64,000 nt of DNA from assembly GCF_949628215.1 (NCBI RefSeq), contig NC_134276.1, positions 34,707,226 to 34,771,225 on the forward strand, written 5' to 3'. The notes beneath the pieces were generated by a model, which ran no database searches, was not told the origin of the DNA, and worked only from the letters and a program-made list of their open reading frames with translations. The stretch is from Phalacrocorax aristotelis (Eukaryota; Chordata; Aves; Suliformes; Phalacrocoracidae). Positions 26,601 through 39,600 of the stretch are shown in pieces. The position numbers and the translations under genes were made by a program. The number at the start of each line of letters is the position of its first letter. Within the stretch, counting starts at the first letter, position 1.

Positions 26601-29600
26601 GAAAAAGCAAAAGCATCCAAAGCATGAAGGTCCCTATGTATTGACTGGCCTGTTTTAATCTCACAAGCAAATCTACAGCATTTAACTTATAGCTTCGAAT
26701 CTGTAAGAAAGAAAAGGACCTTGAAAAGATCTGGTTTACAACTCTAAGCCGATGAGATATAGCAGCCAAGATCATCTTACATTATTGTGAAGTTATTTAG
26801 ACAGCTAGAGCTGTTAGCCAGGCTGCAATGAAGTCAGTAATGTAGAAAGTAACAGAGAAAACAGGAGTTTTGCCTGTTGAGAATATGAAGTTCGCACTGT
26901 TAGCATGCAGAGCTGGATTTAGTTCAAGAGCTGCTGCCATCATATTGGCTTTATGATACTTGCTTTGCTTCCAAACATCACAACGTTGGAAGTTTCTCTC
27001 CAGAAGTCTAGCAGATGTCATGTCTAGCACACTTAGGCGCCTTCAGATAAATGAAATCTCACGTAAGATGGGCTCTGGGGTGGTGCAAATACCTCTTGGA
27101 TGGTCAACTGGGTCCATCTGAGGTGAACACCATCCAGGATGAACTCCAGCTGAGTTCCTCCACAGAGACCCACTCTGGGTGGACCTTTCCCACTGATGAA
27201 TTCTTTTCACTTCACACAGGGTGTGAAGCAGCTGGACAATGATCTAAAAGCAACAATTAATGAGATGAACTTAAAAAAAAAATTTAAAAAAATATCCGTG
27301 TTTACAGACACAAATGTTTCCCAGCAGGCAGAAGCGCTCTGTATGGGTTTTCTCTTTCCAAGCATCCACGACTGAAACCAAGGCTTAAATGGATCTGTGA
27401 AGCTGAAAACATGGTTTCTTGTCCCCTCTATGACCCTTCGCATTAGGCAACCCTACCAAAAATCAGTTCCATGCCCAGCATGTACCGCAAAGCAAATACT
27501 GGTAACGAAAGAGGGGGGAACAGGCTGTAAGAGCCAGCAGGGGTTGAGCCCTTCCCTATAAGCAAACTCCATCACTACCAACACAACTCTTTTCCTCCCT
27601 CCCAAAAACTCACCCGACTGTCAGTGCATCAATAGTGGCTACAGACACACCCGCAGCCAGGAAAACAAAACAAACCAAAAACAGACACAAAAACCAACAA
27701 AAGACCCCCCCTCCTTTGGCTCTTCTCTCTCTTTTATTATGGGCTCAGAGAAATGAGTATGTTACCAAGCTTAATGAGTTACCCTGTATCAGCCGAGCCT
27801 GGGTGACGGCACCCAGGACACACAGAGTCAATAGCAAGCACAAGATAAGACTCATTAGCTCAAGCCTCAGTGATGGAGGTTTAAACTAATCCATTTAACC
27901 TTGAATTTACAATAGGTGAAGGGCGTACGTGCTAATAATTGTTGTACCTCACCTTACATGCGTTAAGCTGTAGCAATACATCTGCTTAGTCTAAGCTCCT
28001 TGTTTCCATTTCTGGAGGCGTGGTGTTGGCACAACGGGGATAAGACTCTCTTCTAAATCCAAATTCAGTGTTGCAGCACAAGAGGGAAGTCAAAACAAGG
28101 ATTAAAAAGTCAGGCTGGTCCATAAGGGCAGCGCAGCCTTCAGCAATGCTCACTGGGGATAGAGAATTGCAGGAACTTCTCAGCAATGCATTTTTCAGTG
28201 CTGTATGTAATTAGACAATGAACTTAAGTCAAAAGCATACCCCAGTGAAATGACATCTACATTAGTGACTTCCTTCTGACACAGCAAGACGTTAAAAATT
28301 GAGCACAACAAACTGGAGGGAATTCAGAGCAACAGCTCTGCAGAAGACACTCCCAGATTTTGCAGCCGATGATCTCCAGAACTACTGTATAAGCGAGCAG
28401 TCTCCACCTGTTCATCCATAAGTAAGATTAAAGAACCCAAACAGAGGGTGAGTTAATCTGCAACTCCATCCCCAACTGACATTACGCAAGAGTAACACGC
28501 CTTGCTTTAAACCTTTGCCTATACTGGAAAAATCTTCAAAATCGGGTGTCTGTAAGGACAAAGTATTGCCATTCCAAAGTACTGTACTAATTTGGTGATA
28601 TCACTCGATAAAGGGAGACATCCAACCTCAAACACTGACAGGAGGCCCAGAGCATTCGATGGGAACAAGCCACAACGGAACATGCAGAAAGCGGAAAACT
28701 CATGCCCAACGCCTCAAAGACCATGATCTGAGGAACAAACAGCTGACCACCTCCCCATACCACGCGACTGCTTGAGGTGGCCTCCTCTGAAACTTGTAGC
28801 CTATTTAACATATTTAGTCAGGGTATTCTGCCTTCGGGACAGTAACATCCGCTACTCACCACCACTCCGTCGTTCACTCTACCAAAGAGAGTTACAATGC
28901 AGAAAGGCAGCCACAACTGCTGCTGCTCAAGCAGCTTTAAAAACATGCCAATAATGTTTCTTAAAAGAAAAGCATGAGCTTGTCTCTGGTCTCCTGGTTT
29001 CCCTGCCCTCAGCTTCTACTGAAAGGCATAGTGGTTCTCCTTTCCCATGTAACACCAAGTCCTACACCAGCCAAGGGAATCCAAGGGACAATTTGCCACC
29101 TGATTCTATGGTAGGAAATACTGAAAGGAGTTTTTCCTCTACAGAAAAATACTCCACCATCTTAGATTGCCCTTCCGCCTGAAAGAAGGAAAAAAAAAAA
29201 CACACAACCACCTCAAGGTTGCTTCAGACTGACTAAAATGCACCCAGTTCAGAATTTCATTTTCTTACCAATTAATAAAACTGGAAAAAATTAGATGGTG
29301 TTTAACAAGATCCAAATGTTTTGGTCAATTTTTAGAAAATCCAGTGCAGGGAGATGGATTTGCATCATCCTCATGGTGTTCCCGTTAGTAAATACACAAC
29401 AGACTGTTCCCTAGCTGCAGAAGACAGGTCCAAATCCGTCCTTGAAGGTCCCTAAGCAACTGGCTGGTAGCTGTGCCACAGGCACACTGACATATGATAA
29501 CAGACCAAGGGTGCACAATACCTGAGCCACTACACAACTGTTATCAGCCTGCTTTGGTCAAAATGAGACCTAGAGTTCAAACAAGCCCAACTCACTTGGT

Positions 29601-30282
29601 CTGAGCAGATTAGAGCGCGATAGCAGGAGTAGCTCAGACAGCAGGGCCAAGCACAATGCCTGCAGCAGCTGGAAGAGAGCTCACATAATGACATCTCCAG
29701 TGCCTAATGCACATTGAAAGAATCAGGTTCCTTGCAAAAACACAGGTTTACCTTCCACTCTTTCAGCATAACACTGATGACCAGGAAGTCTTTATAGAGC
29801 AGCAGACTGCCTTGGACCCAAGGGTCCAGTATCAGAAACATCCAGACACTTAAGTATTTTCTTGGGGTTACAGGATTCTCCATCTGTTTAAACCTGTGGT
29901 GCTAAATGTCTGACTTCCCAGTTAGTACTTCATGTAGAATGGTATGTAATTTTACAGCTAGCTTTTACACAGGGTTTGAAATAGGTGTTATTGTTCCAAT
30001 CTGTACTAAGTCAGTGTTATTTCACGTGTATTAAAGCAAATCTGAAGTAACAGTTTGACCAATTTTATTACTTTCCTGATTGTATTAGTTTTACATAGTA
30101 CAAAAATCTCTTATGTAAGCAATTTGAAAAGAAAAATATGAAGTTCCACATGAAGCATCACACGTTTTGCCTAACAGGAAATACACCCTTATCAGATATT
30201 TTAAAGCTCGATGTTTTCAATAAGAGCTTGATCTGTACTTATGTTTCAGATTTCACAAGTCCATATGAAGCTTTCAGACATC

Positions 30283-30641
30283 TGGATTCCAGTTCAGGCT
30301 TTATTTGCATACAAAAATATACTATAATGGAAAAAAGCATTAAAAGTTCTCAACTATATAAAATTACAAATATATTTTCATAAAAGCAACTTTAAATTAA
30401 AATTAAAGCTATATTTTAAAGCAAAATACAGCTGTAACACTTAAGTTATCTTACACCATCTGCTGCAAAGTAACGAAACTGATGTTGCCAGTTAAATACT
30501 TGTAGGAGTTTACAAAGGTTATGTTCGGAAGGTGAATATCTGGGGTAGCAAAGTTATCAGACAAGGGCAGCAGGTCTCAGTGATTGATGTCGCTTATCCT
30601 TCAGAGGACGTTCAAAGGCAAGCACAATGTAAAGATTGATT
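30283..30641 (-). other. RGCC: RGCC 3'UTR (predicted)
   Basis: About 360 nt lie between the RGCC stop codon and the expected cleavage site, placed some 15-20 nt past the AATAAA at 30305-30300. The stretch is AT-rich, with TATATTTG and TTTTAATTTTAA-type segments that could bind AU-rich-element proteins. The exact end is inferred from the signal and not observed. A second TTTATT on the plus strand near 30063 could give a longer form. Confidence 0.7.
30300..30305 (-). terminator. RGCC: RGCC poly(A) signal AATAAA
   Basis: The plus strand TTTATT reads AATAAA on the gene strand, within GCAAATAAAGCC. It is the first canonical hexamer after the stop codon, about 340 nt downstream, a reasonable length for this small gene. 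Confidence 0.7.
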
Positions 30642-30649
30642 TCACATAC
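30642..30649 (-). CDS. RGCC: RGCC coding exon 5 (terminal, Ser-Met-stop)
   Basis: Only eight coding bases follow the acceptor TTTTCAG: they complete Ser, then encode Met and TGA. Human RGCC also ends in Ala-Ser-Met, so this tiny coding part is conserved. It would be missed by any open-frame search. The rest of the exon is 3'UTR. Confidence 0.95.
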
Positions 30650-33600
30650 CTGAAAATACAAAACAAGATCATTAAGTTCTACATTAAATAAGATTGCATG
30701 TTGTTGATATACATACCTATGCCCAGCTTGCTAGACTGCTTGACAGGCCAAAAATTATGCCTTTTTTAATTAACACGAGAGCCAAAAGGTTAGCGTCTAA
30801 AAATTTAAGGCTATTACTGTTCCAAATAGTACATTAGGCTTGAAAAGCAATCTGTACAAAGTTCTGTGTAACTTCAGCATATAAATACAACTCCTCCTTA
30901 AAAATGTGATGAAAAATATCAGATGGACGTTGGACTTTTTCCCTCAGAATTTCCATGTATGATACAGATAGTATTTCACTGTAAGATAAGTGACACTGCA
31001 TAAATGAGAGACTGCTGAAATAACTAGAGATTTGCTTAGTTGGGAGAGGGAGGGAAAAAAAAAACCACCACCAAACCACTACAGCAGGTGGCAAACCCTG
31101 GCTTCACCTTAGATGGGCCTTGCGAGGGTACAATGAAACCAATATACTATAGGCAGCCCCTTAAGAGTTAGCTGTAACACAGCTGTGCAAGATGCAGCAA
31201 TGTGAAACTTGGTGGTTTGGGGGTTTCATTGTTCTACACAAACCTTCAAACTCAGAGGTTTTTCAGAAGAGCAATCAGCCAGTGAGGTTTCAATGGTAAA
31301 GATGGAGTTACCTCAAGCACGTGTCCATGACAGAAGTCAGGAAACTAGAAATGTATTTTAAGTAAGCAAAGTGAAACCAGGATTAAGATACAAGTAAGAC
31401 AACAGGGAAGTAGGAAGCTCATAAGGGCAGCTGTCTTAAGTCCAAAGCAGATGGCCAAGGCTTCAAGAATTACAGGGAAGGGAAAATACCTAATGAATAC
31501 AGAAATCCTCAGTTCATAGCTTTCTGGCAGGGTGGTTGTTCATGCTATTTAGGGTCTAGTCCTACAACTTGTTGTTTTGGGCTCTACAGTCTGGTTCCAT
31601 ACACAAAAACTCCAAAACAGTATCATGTCTGTAACAGCACAGGAAAAAGCAGAAAGAATAGGGAGAGTACATGGTTGGGAACAGGAGGGCATTTTTTTGG
31701 TTTTGTTGTTTTTCTCTAAAAATCATAATGAATAACCTGAAACTGGAAAATACAATTCTAGATTGTCTAGATAGTGACAGAAAAAGTGATGTAAATTCCA
31801 TTCCTGGTAAAGACAAGAACAAACAGGATGCTGACATTTAATCTAAGTCAATAGGTACAGATATCTGCTCCTCAATTCCTTCATAAAGCAGAGTCTAAAA
31901 TAAAAAGGTTTCCCTCAGCTACAGTTACTCCTCCAGTTACTTAGCTTTATAATGAAGAAACAACCCCCCACTTTTTAGCTGAGTTTTGAGTATTTAAGAA
32001 AGTGATGTTTACTTGATCTATACACTGTCAAGGAGGGGTGAATTGCAGCTGCCTCAGAGGCAGGGAGAGAGGCTTATCAAAGCACAGCCGTTATCACAGA
32101 AGCTAAACTGAATGCCTTGAAAATTCCGGCAAAGACCAGAATTTAGTGTCTACTTTACCTTCTTATCTACAGAGCGATCCATAGGACTAGCAAACTAAAA
32201 TGATGCCAGGTTATAGACAACTATTGCTACCCTTCCCTCACCCCATACATTGGCTTTCATTGCTCTTTGACAGTACCAAGAGAGATGCAGCCTGCTTTAA
32301 AGAAAGAAAAAAATCTACTTACTTGCTAGTGTCCTGTCAAGATCCGCAATGAAGTCTTCCAGTTCTTTTGTGTCTCCAAGCTTTGCTGCAAAATAAGAGA
32401 CAGTCAATATTGCTTAGGCATGACACACTTCTCTGGCCAAAAGAAAAACTGGAACCACACAATCCCCCAAATCATTTTCAGTGGTACCAAACATGCTGTG
32501 GATTGTTTTCAGGGACGTTTGACAGGGTTGCTGCAATGTTCAAATGCATTCTTAGGAAACAGGGGAATCAATTAAAATTCTAGTTTTTACAGTTTTCCGT
32601 TTGACAGAACAAAAGCAATCCTCTGTGTAGTTTTTTTTAAAAAGCAGAGGCTGAAGTGGAAGAGAAAAAAACCCCAACCTATATGTCACCTAATCCATGT
32701 CCTTCCTACTGTGGGAGTCTTCCTTATTGCGTGTATTCAGATATTGCATTCATGGCCCCAGTCAAACCCCACCCAGTTAGCTCCCAGTCCTACCCAAATC
32801 TCAGCCTCTTAAATCATGTCGGTATCACTGGTTTTCTGTGATGTCAGATCCTTTGATCTCAGTCCATACAGTATAAATTTGGATCCAAATATCCACCTAA
32901 ATTTCCACTCCTGAGACCACCACTGGTTCCATTCAATCTAGTTTTACTGCAAGTGGCTTCCGTCTCTCATTTCTGTGCTCTGTTCCAAGCCAGTTCCAAC
33001 TCTGTTTTTATCTTTTTGTCTTCTTATCAGGAAGAGCATCTTGACCTTTAGGGTAAATTCCTTTCCAAGTATTTCCTGCCAGTTTAACTGAACTCTTTTG
33101 CTACTTTTTATTAACTATTACTCCTTATTCCTCCCTAGTATCATGCTAATTAGAAAGAAAGCATTTGACACTTTTTTTGTGTGTGTGACTGGTCACTGTG
33201 GAAAAGACATGAAAGCATGGAAAGCTCTTGAGCATGCATCTGAGAAGACCAGTTGTAATGACTGCACTGTATAGTACCATTCTTTTATTGATATGTCTAC
33301 TCCAGAGTTAATCTAAGCTAACCTGAATGAAACAAGTCTCAGGAGTTAGATAAGCTGCAAGACAGGGAGCCACTTTGAAACAGCATAGCTACAGAGGAGG
33401 AGTATATTAGTATGTATTAGTAAATATATAGGTTGCATCAGCAGTGCAAGGTCAATGTGGATCTGAGTAATTGTGTTAGCGTCAGAGGAGTCACCTACTG
33501 CACCCCTGCACTCAGGCTAAGTTATTTCTGTATGCAGATGGGACACTTAAGCTACTTAGGTACTTCAGCAAGAAGTAACACAAGTTAATTCTGTGAGTAG

Positions 33601-36600
33601 TGAAGTATTCTGTAAGCAGTACAATTCCCGATCAGCCAAAGAACCCTAATACAGTGTGGTGTTTCAAAATCAGAAGAGTTCTTGGGTCACCTGTGAAAAA
33701 GTGTGGATGCAGTGTGCTATTGCTGTTTGCGATCAACACAGTAATACCTGCATCTGTAGCGTGCTTAACAGTAATCCTTAGTTTTGTTGTCATTTTAAAG
33801 AAAAAAGAGCTAATGCATGCACGTGAATCCTGGCTCACAAAAAGAAGCCTGTATAGTTGAGAACTAGGAAGAAACGTCAACAGTTAAATTTAAGTTTACC
33901 TCTACATGGAGTTACTGATGGAGACGGCAAGCTTGGAGTAGACGCAGTTGGAGAGTTAAGCTTTTCATCACTGAGGCTGAAACTATTTCTGTAAAGCGAG
34001 TCTGCACCTGTAAAAAGTTACATTATAAAGTAAAATTAACACATTCTGCAATTTTGCAATAGAATGAAAAAAAAAGAGAGAAATGGTACAGTTCCTACAT
34101 GGGCTTCAACAACTCTGGAACTCAAATTTACAGACTCTAAAGCCAGAGAGGCAAATAAATCACCTGTTGTGTGAAGGCTGCTGTTCCCCCACCTACTGTT
34201 AAAAAGCAAGCAGTCCCAAGCCCAATCCTCATGCCCCAGTAAGGAAAGTGTCAGCTTTCCCTGCAGTCAGTATCATTTGGAAAATATTACAGGAATGGCA
34301 ATTATCCCACCATGCACTCAATTAGGCCTGGTACGACCTGCCCATTTCACAATATTCTGGGAAATTCTGGTTACCTGAATTTTTCAAAAGCTATTTAAAA
34401 AGCTGAATAAACAGCCCCAGGATGAGAATAGTCCCCCAGCATGGAGAGTACGTTCAGCGTTGTCCTCATCCCTGAAGTGAACTCACCCATTTCTCCATAC
34501 TCTGCTGCTTTAGGTCTTGCGTTCTAGATAAACTCTAGGGCATCTTTTAATTTTCTTTTATTCTGTAACTCTCAAGATCACAAAGCAGTAAATCTGCACA
34601 CGAGATGTTTTGCAATCTTATTTTAGGTGGTCTTTCAAAGAAAGCTTTTATATGCCATGGAAAGCAATGGGAAATGTTCCAATATCATTCTGATGTTCTT
34701 GGAATTTAGACAAGGCCTTAAGTTTCAAAAGTATGAAAAAAATTTTTATTTTTTTTTTAAGAAAAGAGGCAAGATAAAGATAGATTTCCACAATGCACAG
34801 TGCACCCAAAGCATTAGTCATTGCTGCACAGGAAGGAGGAATTGTCATTGTGTTAGAGAGAGTAAAGCTGCTGGTTCCTGCAGTTTTGAGCCAGTGACCT
34901 GAAAACTGTAGTTCTACAAAAAGGAACCATTGTAATATGAACATGGCAGCGGTCTCCATTTATTTGGCACATTTCCTAGGAAATAAATTTGTGTCTTATT
35001 GTATGGAGTGGTGACTACCACTGCTTGCTATTGAGGCCAGCAATTTTGTCTACCTGCAGCACACGTAGCATTTATCCTTGGAGCCCCAGCATAGGAGGTG
35101 GTTACACTGCATTAAGTCCACGCAGGTCAGAACTGTCACACTTCCTGGGACACCTGTCCCATATGCTATGCCAGGAGATTACCGCCTCAGTTAAAACTGA
35201 GGGTGTCTTGCTGAATTCGCAAAAGGGGGCAGGACCACAGCTCACCTTGCCAAGATCTGTACATCTACACCTTCACTGAACTCTGCCACAATGCTTGCAG
35301 GTATCAAACAGAGACAATCCCCCAGCTGACTACTCCTCTACCATAAGATCCCCCCCCATCTTTGGGAAGAAGAGTGTGTCTCTATACCCCATCTCCTCTA
35401 GCCACAATTCTTACCAGCATAAAACCACGGTCCACAGGAGTATACTGGTACAGTGACAGATCAGACCAGACAGGACTTCTGCATCTACTAAGCCTGTCAG
35501 ATGTTTCCTCAGCCATAGGCTGATTGTCTATTTGTTTTGTCTGTGCTAGCTAGCTTCCAAGCCTACCTCTGTTGCAATATGCACTGAAGAGGCTTTTGTG
35601 AGAACCTTCAACCCAGAGTATTTTCTTCTTCCGCATGCATGTTGGTCCACCACAGTACTGTTATCTTTCACAGTTCGCTCTGCAATCAGCTCGGAGCCTG
35701 TTCCAGCAAATGCACATGCTACCTGCACCACTGTGCAAATGTGAGCGATGATGTGAAGGGCATCTGCTTGCCCAAATCAGTCTCCAGCTGGTATTTCTTG
35801 TTTAGAAAGAGGGGTATGCTTTTTCATCCTACCTTTTTATTGCAATGTCTTTATTTTCACTCTTAAGTGCCTATTCTCCTCTCCAAGCCTGAGCAGATCA
35901 AAACCAATCTACCTGAAACTTCAGATATAAGAAAGATTTGAGTAATATAATGCAGAATTGAGATAATATTAGATAGAAAAATGGAAAAATAAGCGATTTA
36001 AAAAGTAGCTTCTAAAAATGTAACAACCTAAGGGGGGGAGGGGGGAATCTGACATGTTCTGCAAGGATGTGTCACCAGTGTTGTACTATACAATATGAAC
36101 CCTGTACGTTAAAGGACTGAAAGTAACAGTATTACAAATTTCCTCCTGAAATCAGCTTGCAGAGCAACTTTCTACTAAGACCACATTTCTTTTCAGCCAA
36201 GGTGCAAACCCTAATGACCGAGAAACTTAGAATGGAAAATGCTAGCTGTTCCGGACAAACCCCTACCATCACAAAAGAGCCAAATAACTTGTAACACCTT
36301 GCACAAACAGTCCTTGTACCAAAGAGCTATACTCCTGGTTGTAGACAAAAGTACAACTCACTGAAACACTGATAGAATAGACCATGGAATTACCTGTCCA
36401 GGCAATGTATTTGAAAAGAGCAGGACAAGAACTTTCAAATTATTGCATATTTTATGGCTTTTAGAGTTAGTTGCATTAATAAAAAAAATAATCCAGAGAA
36501 CAATGGTTACAAAACTGAGTGTACTTGTAATGTGGAATCCATGCTACTAGTATCCAGACTCCAAATGTAGTTATGCTGCAAAATTTATATTACAAACCAA

Positions 36601-39600
36601 TCCTTCTTGTACACCAAATCCAAAGCTCCAGTTGCTCTTATATACAGCTGGAATAAAAAGTTCTTTTTGTGAATGCTTGTGAGGGCAACTCAAGTTACAA
36701 AAGCTTTAATAAACCATTTAAATTGGCTGCAAACTATTCACGCAATTCTTTTTATTTATATCCATGCACACATCCGAGCTAGCAGTCACCTTTGATTCTT
36801 TTCATGGTTTTCTCTCCATATTCCTTCTACAAGCAGCTGAAAAATCCTGACTGCTCACCTCGCAATGTATTGAAACCAGGAAATGTTATCTTGTACTGGC
36901 TTCCACAAACCTTACACTGGGAAATACTTACTGGGCAAAAAGAAAATACGACAGAACTGCTTTAAGTATCTGAATGTTTTTCATCCAGTTTCAAAAGGTG
37001 GAATATTTTCACAAAACAGTGTTACCTTCCCACGGGTTGTAATATTAATAGTTTCAGGGAAATATCAACATTTATCTTTCTCAAAAAGCAAAAACATGTT
37101 TTAGCTACAGCCTTTGGCATACATGTGCCACCAAGCACCAGAAATTCTGGTGATGGAAGGAGGAATGCATTGACTCCACTATCAAGGCCATTATAACTGC
37201 TGAAAATAATGCACTGTTAGAAAAAATACTTGTGATTTCCACAGCACAAAAATATCCACTTTGGCAGCATGTGGCTGTAGGGCAGAGAGCTCTGGGAAAA
37301 GGACACTTCAGTCCTTGCTCTCTATCAAGCTGCCACAGCCAAGATTTGCTCATTCACCTCCAATAAAGGCCCTTGGAAGAATTCCACTGCCACACAAATA
37401 CATCATCTCCTGCAACCCAATAACCAGAGGCTGAGCCGAGGATCTCTCATCATTGCTGTCCTCCTTCACCCAGCCCCTTCTCTCCCACTGCGATGCAAGT
37501 TCATCTATCATTCATTACTTATTTTTCACCTTGTATTTTGGTTCTACTGCCTGTGTACATACATAAACTATATCCCTTTGGCTGCTTTAAAAACAGCTTT
37601 CAAAACTGTCTCTTTAAAAAAAGGCCTTAAAATCTGAGAGTTAAGCTACTGAGTTGATTTACATGGGTCAAACTAAAGCAATAGCTACAGAATTAGTGGG
37701 TTGGAATAAATACGGGTATATTTTACCTTGGCAAAGTAATCTGTAGTTAGTATTGACCTTTGCTGTTCCAGTATATGGTTAAACCACAAAGAAAAACCAC
37801 AGCAATACCATGTAAATATAAATGTCCCCATGAAATGAGCAATTGAAAGGTTCTGGGCTGTAATTAACTGAAGGAGGAAAACCTCAAACTTTTCATTTAG
37901 AACAGACAACGGAAAAGTTCAGCTGTTTGACTTCTTTAATATTATGCTTTTTCTAGTACCATCGTTCAGGATACAATTTTAAAGAGCACTAGAGTTGGTA
38001 ACATTTTGGCAGTTTTCAGTGGAGAAAGTTTTAGAGGAACAGTTTTCAGAGAGGGGCCTTAAAATTCCACCTTAGTCTCTACAAGCCATGAATTTCTTAT
38101 AAAACAATAGGTCAGCATTTAACAAAGAGACTGCACAACTCATTCCTAGTCACAACATAGCCTACTTGCTAAAATAATAAATAAAAGATAAAATTAGGAA
38201 TTTCTAATGCCAACAGTAGAAGTGAGAAATATTCATGATGGAAAGAGCTTGTTTCACAATACATATGTTGCAGCCCTCAAGGATAGTGTTTATTTTTATC
38301 ACTGTCACAGTTACACTTGGATGCATTGTTTATTTTTTGTGGTTTTTTGCGTAGCTAAGGAACATCTGTTCCAACACTGATACAAAAATCACACCTTTCA
38401 CTATCTACATGTCTAGGCTTCCTGATTTAAAAGATACCAAATCACATAGTTACAAGAAAGCTATCTTGGAAGCCTGAAATTCAGATGTACAAGCATGCCT
38501 TCCATTATATGCAAAGCTTAGTTTTCTACTCCCCCACCACACTTACTATCTGTGAGGCAGTGTTTCCAGCTCCAACCTTCCCCTTTACTAACGCTTCCTT
38601 TCTACAGTGTAAGAGAAACAGGTATGCTGGAGAGGCAAAAACAGGAAATCTGACAAAAAAAAAAAAAAAGGACCATTTCTCATTAAATTGAAATACCTGG
38701 AAAAAAGCTTATACACCTGAAACTTCTGGGTTTTCTTCCTTTTGAATATATCAGTAATTTAATAAAGCATTTTTTTCTCAGACGATTGAATAAAAGGTTA
38801 TTTCTCCATGAGAACCTTGCTTCATTTTTCCTTATAAATATTGTGTTGCCTTCTTCTTAGAGACAGGCCATTAGAAGTTTGCAAAAACAATCTACTTCCT
38901 TAAAACATTCTCCTCTTCATTGCATCAGACTGGGATTTGCTGCTGAGAACCAAGGCTCACCTACCCCACATCCTACCTCTCATAGTGACTCATAGCAGGT
39001 GCCTGTAGGAGAGTTTGAGTGGTGCAGCCATACCCTGATAGCTTCAGGATAAACTCTACCAAGTTCTAGCAAGGTACAGATCAGTATCTCTTCTAAGACA
39101 GCAGTAGCATCTTAGCCAACAGCAGTCCCAATAGCCCCATCCCTTCCATCGTGATTTTATCTGGTTATTTTTTGAGAATGTAAACTTTTTAACACCCATG
39201 ATACCTTAAGGCAATACATTTTACAGATTAACAATACACCATGAGAAGAAATAGGTCCTCTTATTTCTTTGAAACATACTGATTTAATTTGATTTCCTCA
39301 TACTGGGTGAGGTAGCAGTCACTTTCCTAATGTCACTCAGGATTTTCTGGAAGACTAGCTTGTCCCCACCCAAGTCATCTCTCCTTTGGGATGAGAGTCC
39401 CAGCTTATTTAGTCATTTGGAAACTATTTTATTTCTTCAATCATTTCTGTTGCCTTTTCCTGTACCTTCTCTACAAAAGATTACAAATATAAGCAGGCTT
39501 TTCAGGATGAGTGCTGCAGTATTAACAGCAGTTTGTGCTTTGTCTCTAGATAGCAGAGGCATTAGCACAATCACACGGAGACATCCATGGCACGTGACCA

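Larger units (their letters stand above)
12778..30279. other. Intergenic DNA downstream of RGCC
   Basis: About 17.5 kb shows no supported exon on either strand. The longest open frames (160 codons plus strand at 17554, 152 codons minus strand at 17830, 139 codons plus strand at 23726) lie in GC-richer patches. They overlap competing frames and resemble no protein I know. A poly-C run, a polypurine tract and an imperfect hairpin are listed separately. Longer T or A runs occur near 20958 and 25627. No tRNA, rRNA or CRISPR structure was seen. Confidence 0.6.
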
